Under the pieces are notes generated by a model. That model was not told where the DNA came from. It saw nothing but the letters and a program-made list of their open reading frames with translations, and made no database searches. Shown here piece after piece: positions 1 to 6,282 of a stretch of 17,705 bases of DNA (positions are counted from its first letter, which is position 1; every line of letters starts with the position of its first letter). The position numbers and the translations under genes were made by a program. The stretch lies in assembly GCA_017999015.1 (NCBI GenBank), contig JAGOBZ010000023.1:1-17705 (forward strand), given 5' to 3'. The DNA is from Kiritimatiellia bacterium. Its GTDB lineage: Bacteria > Verrucomicrobiota > Kiritimatiellia > RFP12 > UBA1067.

Positions 1-1494
1 CAGGTGCGCCTCGACATTTTCCCGTGCCCCGCGTGCGCGCCGTCCTTTGGTGACATCACGCAAGACCACCCCGGCCGGCCCTTCATCCATGCGGCTGATA
101 CGCGTTTCAAAGTGGCGGTATGAACCGTCCGCCTCCCGGCAACACAGCATCATCATTTGGGTGCGGTCCGAACGGAAGGCCTCGCCTAAGACCCGGCGGA
201 ACGCCTCGCAATCGCTCTCCGGGAAAATGGGCGGAGAAAGGGGCTGCCCCGTGACGAGTCCCGGAATGGGGAGCGCATAATCAGGCTGCTTGCGGAGTGA
301 GACCAGACGTCCTTGGGCGTCGAACACGCAGAGTCCGTCCGGCATGCCCGCGATCAGCGCGCGTTGACTCTGTTCACCCTGTTCGTTCTGTCGCGTTTTG
401 AGCGCCAACGCCCCGATCATCTCATTGACACTTCTAGCGAGAATGCCGAATTCGTCGTTGTGCGGCCAGTTGATGGCCGGGCACGCTCCGTCCAAATGAT
501 GTTCGCCGATCTCGCGGATCTGCCGGGCTAGCGTGCAAAGCGGATTCAGGATTAACCGCGACTGGATCCAGAAAATCGGGATCACGAAAACGATGCCCAC
601 CGCGGCGATGAAGCAGGTCAGCCAGCCGAGCGCGAGACTGGCGCGCGCGGTAAACGATCCGGGCATTCGGACGGTGAGGGCTGTCACTTTCTGCCCAAGG
701 ACGTCGGTCACGGGGATTACGATCTCGAAGGCGTTGTCGCCCAGATGCCAGCTCCCCCCCGAGGCAAAGGTCAGCATATCATTGACGACAGTGGAGGGCG
801 TCTTACGCATTTTCACGGCATGCGCGCCGGCAGCCGACCGGCTTCCGAACGGGTCCAGCTTGACATGCATGCCCGGCGTGATCTCGGTGACTTGGTTGAC
901 AAACGTTGCGCTTTGCACTTGGGACCCGATCATGAGAAAACCCCGGACGCGGGACTCCGGGGTCAAAACAGGCCTTGCAGAAAAGAAATAAAGCGAGCCT
1001 TGGTAAACGATCATGCCGGGCACCGGTTTGCCGTTGCGCAGCGCGGTCAGCAAGGCAGAGTCTTTGGCCAGGTAAGGAGAGAGGGCTTCGGCGTCAACCT
1101 CGTCAGGATCTTGGCCGCCCGAGCATGCGTAGCCTTTGATGAGACGGCCGTCTTCCGCCGCGAACAGGGCGAGATGAACCGGCGTGGTGTCTGAGCCGGA
1201 CGAGAGGCACGCGCGCCGGAGACTGTCGGCCAGACGGTTGTCTTCCTCGGAAGATGCGTGATCCGCGAGCCGACTGGCCTGCAGATTTAGCCGCCTGAGT
1301 TCGGCATGCACGAGCCGTTTGATGTCATCCCCGACCATCTGCATGTTCTCTTCGGTCTGGCGGATCATTTGCACCACAATGTACCGGCCGCCGACATAGA
1401 CAGAGAAAAGCAGGACAAGCAACATCAGCCCCGTGATCAGGCTGAAGCGTGACCGGATGCTGGTTAATGCAGAGGTCTCTTGTGAGGAAAGCAT
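1..1494 (-). CDS. membrane sensor protein, N-terminal part (CHASE4-like, HAMP, PAS); 3' end outside window
   Basis: An uninterrupted minus-strand frame of 498 codons runs off the left edge, so the output domain is not visible. Reading the frame gives a short cytoplasmic N-terminus, TM1 (about residues 17-41), a periplasmic region (about 42-280), TM2 (about 283-311), a HAMP-like linker containing NDEFGILARSVNEMI, and a PAS-like domain (about 385-485) beginning ALIAGMPDGLCVFDAQGRL. The stretch RPVLTPESRVRGFLMIGSQ resembles CHASE4 sensor domains, although their usual N-terminal Trp is absent. A stop codon four codons upstream makes ATG 1494 the earliest start; no good Shine-Dalgarno is visible. 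It lies 55 nt downstream of the fucosidase on the same strand, so co-transcription is possible. The architecture fits a sensor histidine kinase, but a diguanylate cyclase or phosphatase output cannot be excluded. Confidence 0.85.
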   Translation of the reverse strand, partial: MLSSQETSALTSIRSRFSLITGLMLLVLLFSVYVGGRYIVVQMIRQTEENMQMVGDDIKRLVHAELRRLNLQASRLADHASSEEDNRLADSLRRACLSSGSDTTPVHLALFAAEDGRLIKGYACSGGQDPDEVDAEALSPYLAKDSALLTALRNGKPVPGMIVYQGSLYFFSARPVLTPESRVRGFLMIGSQVQSATFVNQVTEITPGMHVKLDPFGSRSAAGAHAVKMRKTPSTVVNDMLTFASGGSWHLGDNAFEIVIPVTDVLGQKVTALTVRMPGSFTARASLALGWLTCFIAAVGIVFVIPIFWIQSRLILNPLCTLARQIREIGEHHLDGACPAINWPHNDEFGILARSVNEMIGALALKTRQNEQGEQSQRALIAGMPDGLCVFDAQGRLVSLRKQPDYALPIPGLVTGQPLSPPIFPESDCEAFRRVLGEAFRSDRTQMMMLCCREADGSYRHFETRISRMDEGPAGVVLRDVTKGRRARGARENVEAHL

Positions 1495-1549
1495 GGGGAA
1501 AAATCAGATGGGGGTATGGGACACAACGAAAAAGACCTGCTGTTACGTT

Positions 1550-3100
1550 TCAATGCGCAGGATGCACAAGAACGGGGGGCTCCGTCGAGGAAAAATTCAA
1601 GGCGGCCGGCATCGCGAATAAGCCGACTTCACTGATACAGGGGCAGGCCGCGGCCTGAATGATGCGCAGGCGGATGCGGTCGCTCTTGACTTTGCGGCCC
1701 CGGAAGAGCCGGCATGCGCCGATGCTTTGTCCCTTGGCGTATTCGCGCCACGCGCCCTCCTGCCAGGTGTCGATCACGAAGGCATCCACGCGGTGGCCGA
1801 GCTTGATGTTTTCGCGCAGGCGGATCACGTTGAATTCGGAGACGGCCGGCAGGGTGAGGGTCAGGGTGGCGTTGGTCACGCCGTCGTCCGTGGACCAGAA
1901 GCTGTACCGGTCGCCGTCGAGCACGCGCGAGGGCGCGAAGGGCGCGGGGGCGTCCGGCGCGGCCGCCGGCGCGGCGCGCACCGGATCGGCGGCGGCCCGC
2001 GCGCCGCGCGCGAGGTCGTTTGCGAAGAGGGTACGCAGCAGGCCGCCGAACTCGTCCAGCGAGCGGATGTCGGCCGCGCACACCAGGCCGTCGCGGTCGG
2101 GCGCCACGCCGAGGTTCATGCAGCCGCCTTTGCCGACGCTGTTGAAATAGATCTCCATGAGCTGGGCCGGGCTGCGCACGGTGGTGTCTTCGTTCGGGTG
2201 CCAGAACCAGCCCTTGCGCAGCGGCACGTCGCACTCGGCCGGAATCCAGGCCGTCCCGTCGCGGTGGCCGGCCGGGCCCTCGATGTGGTTCATAGAGTCG
2301 CCGTTGGCCGGACGCGCGGGGTCGGTCCGGCCTTTGGGCGTGAAGGTGGCCCAGCTCTCCCCGGCGGCGAACCCTTTTTCGTTGCCGACCCAGCGGCAGT
2401 CCGGCCCGACGTCGCCGAAGATGCAGGCCGAGGGCTGGAGCTGGCGCACCAGGCCCCAGGTGGCGGGCCAGTCGTAATAGGTGAAGCGGTCGATGTTGCG
2501 TTTTTCGCGGGCGCCGCCGTAGTAGCCGTCGCCGCCGTTGGCGCCGTCGAACCAGACCTCGAAGAGGGTTCCGTAACGGGTGAGCAGCTCGCGGAGCTGG
2601 CCGTGGTAGATCGGCAGGTAGGCCGGCGTGCCGTAGGCCGCGCTGTTGCGGTCCCAGGGCGAGCAGTAGAGCCCGAAGCGGAGACCGTGCTTCTTGGCGG
2701 CGTCGGCATACTCGCGCACGAGATCGCCTTTGCCGCCGCGCCAGGGCGACCGCGAGATATTGTGTTCGGTGGTCCGGGTGGGCCAGAGGCAGAAACCGTC
2801 ATGATGTTTGGCCACCAGAATGACGCCGTTCATGCCGCCGCGCTTGAGCGCCGCCACGACCTGTCCGGCGTCGAGTCGGGCCGGATTGAAAAGCGCGGGC
2901 TCTTCGCTGCCGTAGCCCCACTCGCGGTCGGTGTAGGTGTTCAGGCCGTAGTGGATCAGCGCGAAAATCTCCGTCTCGTGCCAGCGCAACTGGCGCTCGG
3001 ACGGCACGGGGCCGTAGGGCGCGGGGGCGTTGGTCTGCGCACGGGCGGCAGTACCGAGACAGGCACAAAGCAGAGAGAGCGTGAGCAGTCGGCTTTTCAC
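1550..3100 (-). CDS. secreted GH29 alpha-L-fucosidase with C-terminal F5/8-type (CBM32-like) domain
   Basis: Glycoside hydrolase family 29, predicted to release alpha-L-fucose from glycans outside the cytoplasm. Residues 1-21 form a signal peptide with an ARA-Q cleavage site. The catalytic barrel (about 30-360) carries the hallmark KHHDGFCLWPT (98-108), SPWDRN (147-152) and EVWFDGANGG (181-190), where Asp185 is the expected nucleophile; Glu241 in RWVGNE is the likely acid/base. The motif set resembles the GH29-B type (alpha-1,3/1,4 linkages), which is family knowledge, not proof of substrate. Residues about 385-500 look like a discoidin/CBM32 beta-sandwich (SRVLDGDRYSFWSTDDG onward). The start is GTG at 3100, supported by GAGGAG 8 nt upstream. 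It follows the lipoprotein gene by 28 nt and precedes the membrane sensor by 55 nt, suggesting an operon. Confidence 0.93.
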   Translation of the reverse strand: MKSRLLTLSLLCACLGTAARAQTNAPAPYGPVPSERQLRWHETEIFALIHYGLNTYTDREWGYGSEEPALFNPARLDAGQVVAALKRGGMNGVILVAKHHDGFCLWPTRTTEHNISRSPWRGGKGDLVREYADAAKKHGLRFGLYCSPWDRNSAAYGTPAYLPIYHGQLRELLTRYGTLFEVWFDGANGGDGYYGGAREKRNIDRFTYYDWPATWGLVRQLQPSACIFGDVGPDCRWVGNEKGFAAGESWATFTPKGRTDPARPANGDSMNHIEGPAGHRDGTAWIPAECDVPLRKGWFWHPNEDTTVRSPAQLMEIYFNSVGKGGCMNLGVAPDRDGLVCAADIRSLDEFGGLLRTLFANDLARGARAAADPVRAAPAAAPDAPAPFAPSRVLDGDRYSFWSTDDGVTNATLTLTLPAVSEFNVIRLRENIKLGHRVDAFVIDTWQEGAWREYAKGQSIGACRLFRGRKVKSDRIRLRIIQAAACPCISEVGLFAMPAALNFSSTEPPVLVHPAH

Positions 3101-3108
3101 ATCAGGTT

Positions 3109-3114
3109 CTCCTC
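3109..3114 (-). promoter_or_regulatory. Shine-Dalgarno fixing the GTG start of the fucosidase
   Basis: GAGGAG on the minus strand sits 8 nt before GTG 3100, inside the 28-nt gap after the lipoprotein stop. It decides a non-ATG start that is followed directly by a good signal peptide. Confidence 0.7.
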
Positions 3115-3128
3115 AGCGTGTTGACAGG

Positions 3129-3833
3129 CTACCGCAGCGTGACCGGCAGCAGATCTTTCTCCCACCACGGTTGCGAGAGCAAGACGGTGTCGAGGTCGGC
3201 GGCGAGGCTGATGACCGAACGCTGCGTGAGGTCGTCCTTGGAGCCGGGGTAGGCGTGCCAGTAGCAGCGCACGACCGGGAATCGGTTGCTGGCGTAGGCG
3301 GCCGGCGCGTTGGTCTGCGTAATGTCGCCGTGCGCGAACTGCCAGAGCTTGGCCTCCTGCCAGGAGACTTCGCCGTTTTTGTCCGTGTCGAGCGCGGCCA
3401 GCGTCGGCTTGCCGGCGAGATAGGACTTCCAGTCCCAGGTGGCGGCCGCGCCGCTGAGTTCATAGAGAAAGCTGCTGTTGGCCTCGTCGGTCTCGGCGGA
3501 CTGCTGCCAGGTGTCGTAGCGATCAGGCACGCCGCCCTCGCGGCCGCCGCTGGGGTCGGCGGCGGAGATGAGCGCGCCGGCGGGCAGCAACCGTTCGACG
3601 ATCAGCACGGAGAGGCTGGTGGGCCAGCGGCCGTCGTGCCGCGTCCGGTACGCCTTGACTGCCGTGCCGATGGTTTTGAGTTCGGCGGAGACGACGGCCA
3701 TGCGTTCGACGGGCGCGAGCGCGGCGCAGGCTTCCGGCGTCAGGGCGGCCGCGGCCGGTCCGTCGTCGTCCTTCGCGGAGCGGCACCCCCCCCAGACGAC
3801 GAGCGCGGTGAGCAGTGCGAGTGGCAGCTTCAT
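3129..3833 (-). CDS. predicted lipoprotein with pseudopilin-like segment and EF-hand loop, function unknown
   Basis: A protein of 234 residues that I cannot assign to a named family. The N-terminus MKLPLALLTALVVWGGC is a lipoprotein signal with Cys17 as the lipidated residue, though Trp at -3 is unusual for a lipobox. Residues about 48-78 (AELKTIGTAVKAYRTRHDGR, then WPTSLS) resemble the post-helix part of type II secretion pseudopilins (GspG), but the prepilin cleavage motif is absent. Residues 149-160 (DTDKNGEVSWQE) match a 12-residue EF-hand calcium loop exactly at positions 1, 3, 5, 6 and 12. The start at 3833 is set by AAAGGAGGAG 7 nt upstream; the frame stays open upstream into the aminotransferase but without homology. 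It sits between the aminotransferase (62-nt gap) and the fucosidase (28-nt gap). A surface-anchored calcium-binding role is inference. Confidence 0.75.
   Translation of the reverse strand: MKLPLALLTALVVWGGCRSAKDDDGPAAAALTPEACAALAPVERMAVVSAELKTIGTAVKAYRTRHDGRWPTSLSVLIVERLLPAGALISAADPSGGREGGVPDRYDTWQQSAETDEANSSFLYELSGAAATWDWKSYLAGKPTLAALDTDKNGEVSWQEAKLWQFAHGDITQTNAPAAYASNRFPVVRCYWHAYPGSKDDLTQRSVISLAADLDTVLLSQPWWEKDLLPVTLR
3354..3389 (-). other. EF-hand-like calcium-binding loop in the lipoprotein
   Basis: Codons 149-160 read DTDKNGEVSWQE, with D1, D3, N5, G6, V8 and E12 all in the canonical places. The flanking helices are not obvious, so a dockerin-like or isolated loop is possible. Confidence 0.6.
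3786..3793 (-). repeat. G8 homopolymer tract in the lipoprotein signal sequence
   Basis: Eight G residues on the coding strand span codons Trp14-Gly15-Gly16, just before lipobox Cys17. A one-base slip would put the mature protein out of frame. Confidence 0.85.
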
Positions 3834-3840
3834 GGTTTCG

Positions 3841-3847
3841 CTCCTCC
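3841..3847 (-). promoter_or_regulatory. Shine-Dalgarno of the lipoprotein gene
   Basis: GGAGGAG on the minus strand, 7 nt before ATG 3833. It decides this start against the longer open frame that continues into the aminotransferase gene. Confidence 0.75.
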
Positions 3848-3881
3848 TTTTCCGGGCAGTGGGCACGGCAACTCCCGAACT

Positions 3882-3921
3882 CATACACCAATGCACTAAT
3901 GCACGAATGAACACACGAACG
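3882..3921. repeat. degenerate 8-bp tandem repeat overlapping the aminotransferase 3' end
   Basis: On the minus strand the units read ATTCGTGC, ATTAGTGC and ATTGGTGT, preceded by a related TTCGTGTG. The repeat supplies the last codons (FVCSFVH) and the TAG stop of the aminotransferase and fills part of the 62-nt gap to the lipoprotein gene. Confidence 0.6.
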
Positions 3922-5080
3922 TCCTCATGCGGTCCATCGCCTCTTTGAGCGACTCCATGCCGGTGGCGTAGGCGCAGCGCAGGAACCCCTCGCCGCAGGC
4001 GCCGAAAGCGCCGCCCGGCACACACGCGACGTTGTACTCGTTGAGCAGGCGCAAGGCGAACTCCTTGGAGGAGAGCCCGGTAGACCGGATCGACGGAAAC
4101 ACGTAGAAAGCGCCGCGCGGCATGAAGCAGTCGAGCCCCATCTCGTTGAGCGAGGCGACGACGAAGTTGCGCCGCAGATGGTAGGAGTCGCGCATTTCTG
4201 CGATGGCGGCGTCGCCGTGGCGCACCGCTTCGAGGCCGGCGGTCTGGCTGATCGACGAGGCGCACATCATGCCGAACTGGTGGATCTTCATCATGGCGTC
4301 GGTCAGCGGCGCCGGCGCACAGACATAGCCCAAGCGGAAGCCGGTCATCGACCACGCCTTGGAAAAACCGTTGAGGAAAATCAGCCGGTCGCGCAGGCGC
4401 GGGATGGCCGCCATGGAGTGGCGCCCGCCCTCATAGGTCAGCTCCGAATAGACTTCATCCGAGATCACCAGCAGGTTGTGCCGGATCGCGAAATCGGCCA
4501 GCGCCTCAGTATCCGCGCGGTCGAGCGTGGCGCCGGTGGGGTTGTTCGGAAAGTTGAGCAACAGCGCGCGGGTGCGCGGCGTGACCTTCTTCTCCAGCTC
4601 TGCGACCGTCAGCCGGAAGTCATCCTTGCGGAAGGTCTCGACCGGCACCGGCACGCCGTGGGCCATGCGGATGAGCGGGGCATAGGCCACGAAGCAGGGC
4701 TCGTGGTAGAGCACCTCGTCGCCCGGCGAGAGGACGGCGCGCATCGCGAGGTCGAACGCCTCGCTGACGCCGACGGTCACGAGGATCTCGTGCTGCCAGT
4801 CGTAGTCGCACTGGAACGACTGGCGCATGTACGCGGCGAGCGCCTGGCGCAGCTCGGGTGCCCCGAGATTCGACGTGTAACGCGTGGCGCCGCGCTCGAT
4901 CGCCTCGATCGCCCGCTCGCGGATGTGCCACGGGGTCTGGAAGTCCGGCTCGCCGATGCCCAGTGAGATCACGTCTTTGCGGCCGGCGACGATGTCGAAG
5001 AAATCGCGGATGCCGGACTTGGGCAGGCCCCGCACATGCGGAGCCACAAAATCAGGGGCAGACTTGGAGTCGGTCGTCAT
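3896..5080 (-). CDS. PLP-dependent class I/II aminotransferase (AspC/PatA-like)
   Basis: A fold-type I aminotransferase of 394 residues, the usual family length. Visible hallmarks are GIGEPDFQTP (41-50), the substrate-loop NFPNNPTGATL (176-186), SDEVYSEL (207-214), the Schiff-base lysine 241 in NGFSKAWSMTGFRLGY, and the C-terminal carboxylate-binding Arg368 in GFLRCAYA. The amino donor cannot be read from sequence; aspartate, aromatic or acetyl-diaminopimelate substrates are all plausible. An in-frame GTG at 5089 exists, but GGAAAG lies 9 nt before ATG 5080 and touches the GTG, so the ATG is chosen. The start overlaps the 3' end of the Lrp/AsnC gene by 29 nt, implying translational coupling and probably local regulation by that protein. 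The C-terminal residues are encoded by a tandem repeat. Confidence 0.92.
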   Translation of the reverse strand: MTTDSKSAPDFVAPHVRGLPKSGIRDFFDIVAGRKDVISLGIGEPDFQTPWHIRERAIEAIERGATRYTSNLGAPELRQALAAYMRQSFQCDYDWQHEILVTVGVSEAFDLAMRAVLSPGDEVLYHEPCFVAYAPLIRMAHGVPVPVETFRKDDFRLTVAELEKKVTPRTRALLLNFPNNPTGATLDRADTEALADFAIRHNLLVISDEVYSELTYEGGRHSMAAIPRLRDRLIFLNGFSKAWSMTGFRLGYVCAPAPLTDAMMKIHQFGMMCASSISQTAGLEAVRHGDAAIAEMRDSYHLRRNFVVASLNEMGLDCFMPRGAFYVFPSIRSTGLSSKEFALRLLNEYNVACVPGGAFGACGEGFLRCAYATGMESLKEAMDRMRTFVCSFVH

Positions 5081-5531
5081 GGGGTTCACTTTCCATCAGG
5101 ACGCCTTGGTCCTTGTAGGTTTTCAGCATGAAGTGAGTGGCCGTCGAGAGCACGCCGCCGAGCGGGGCGAGCCGCGCACTGACAAAATTCGCGACTTCCT
5201 GCAGGCTCGCGCCCTTGACGAAGAGCAGCAGGTCGTAGGCACCGGACATCAGGTACATGGACTCGACCTGGGGGAACTTGCCGATGCGCGCGGCCACACG
5301 GTCAAAGCCTCCCTCGCGCTCCGGGCGGATGCGCAGTTCGATCACCGCGCGCACGTCGTTGGTGTCGAGACGGTCGGTGTTGAGCAGCGCCTGGAAGCCG
5401 CGGATCACGCCCTCCTGTTCATAGGCGGCGATGCGCGCCCGCACCTCCTGCTCGGTGGTGCCCAGCAGCTTGGCGAGCGTCGCGTCGGATTCGCGGGCGT
5501 TTTTCTTCAATAGATCAAGTAAGGCATCCAT
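5052..5531 (-). CDS. Lrp/AsnC-family transcriptional regulator
   Basis: A feast/famine regulator of 159 residues. Residues 1-50 form a winged helix-turn-helix (LAKLLGTTEQEVRARIAAYE, then EGVIRGF), and about 65-140 form the RAM/AsnC ligand-binding domain (FPQVESMYLMSGAYDLLLFV). Members typically bind an amino acid and autoregulate or control the adjacent metabolic gene. Here it overlaps the downstream aminotransferase by 29 nt, which points to an effector related to that enzyme's substrate (inference). ATG 5537 is six bases upstream and in frame, but the GGAAGG motif (5541-5546) is only 3 nt from it and 9 nt from ATG 5531, so 5531 is preferred. The C-terminus extends about 12 residues past the RAM domain, through the overlap. 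Confidence 0.9.
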   Translation of the reverse strand: MDALLDLLKKNARESDATLAKLLGTTEQEVRARIAAYEQEGVIRGFQALLNTDRLDTNDVRAVIELRIRPEREGGFDRVAARIGKFPQVESMYLMSGAYDLLLFVKGASLQEVANFVSARLAPLGGVLSTATHFMLKTYKDQGVLMESEPHDDRLQVCP

Positions 5532-5597
5532 AGCCATTCACCTTCCTGTTTCATAATAGTCCCCAGTTTAGCGAAAACGGGGGGAAGAGGCAAAGGT

Positions 5598-6080
5598 TTA
5601 GAGGATCTCGACCTGGCCGATTTCAGCGGTCACAGAGATCGCCTGGCCGATCATGTCCACGTTCAGCACGACCTTCAGCGTGCCGGCCAGCCGCGCGACG
5701 CGCCCTTCCACGCCTTGGAACGGGCCGCCGATAATGCGCACCAGACGTCCCGCAGTCAGCGGCTTGACCGCCTCGAGCGCCGGATTGGCACGCAGCGCGC
5801 GCCGCACCATCACCAGGTCGCGCAGCATGCGGCGCGGGTTTTCCGGCTCCAGGACACGCACGAGCAGGTTGGTCTGGAGCAACGTCAGGCGCTGGCCGGG
5901 TGTGACGCGGGCGAAAACGTAGCCCGGGAAGACCGGCAGCCGCACCGTGACGTTGCGGCGCTGCGCGGTGCGCGTCTTCTCGCGCAGCGGCAGGTAGTGC
6001 GTGATCCCGTAGAGCTGGCAGTATTCGGCGACTTTCTTCTCGGTTCGGGGCTTTACAAAAAGAACCTTCCAGTATTGCAT
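5598..6080 (-). CDS. NusG/RfaH-type transcription antitermination protein (UpxY-like paralogue)
   Basis: A 160-residue protein with an N-terminal NGN domain (WKVLFVKPRTEKKVAEYC, then LPLREK and LPVFPGYVFARV, about residues 3-100) and a C-terminal KOW motif (GRLVRIIGGPFQGVEGRV, about 112-130). Specialised NusG paralogues travel with RNA polymerase and promote elongation through long operons, often for surface polysaccharides. It is probably not the housekeeping NusG because secE, rplK and rplA are not next to it. ATG 6080 is chosen because the family begins within a few residues of WKVL; an in-frame ATG at 6119 would add 13 unconserved residues. Neither start has a convincing Shine-Dalgarno. 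It is the first gene of the minus-strand run, 66 nt ahead of the Lrp gene and divergent from bamA. Confidence 0.85.
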   Translation of the reverse strand: MQYWKVLFVKPRTEKKVAEYCQLYGITHYLPLREKTRTAQRRNVTVRLPVFPGYVFARVTPGQRLTLLQTNLLVRVLEPENPRRMLRDLVMVRRALRANPALEAVKPLTAGRLVRIIGGPFQGVEGRVARLAGTLKVVLNVDMIGQAISVTAEIGQVEIL

Positions 6081-6268
6081 ACACGGGTTATCATAGGCTT
6101 GAAGGGTGGGGTTGGGCAATAGGGGAATCGTCGTTGGCTGCGTCCGGATGAATCCGGGCTTGTATTCCTGCTTGGGATGGGGTTTAATTTCGCAATCTTC
6201 GATTCTAATCAGGTGTCAAGTAAACGCAACACGCTCAACGTTGGTCGATGAGCGTTGGTGCGGAAGAT

Positions 6269-6274
6269 GAGGAG
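6269..6274 (+). promoter_or_regulatory. Shine-Dalgarno fixing the bamA start
   Basis: GAGGAG lies 8 nt before ATG 6283 and overlaps an alternative GTG at 6274, which it therefore rules out. Confidence 0.7.
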
Positions 6275-6282
6275 TGGAACCG

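Noticed and set aside
1727..3124. 465-codon plus-strand open frame opposite the fucosidase
   Set aside because: GC-rich antisense shadow: low-complexity Gly/Ala/Val/Arg composition, no recognisable motif, and the opposite strand has a complete GH29 enzyme.
6225..6260. Possible operator or hairpin (ACGCTCA/TGAGCGT) upstream of bamA
   Set aside because: Only a 7-bp stem with an 11-nt loop and no supporting context; within chance expectation.
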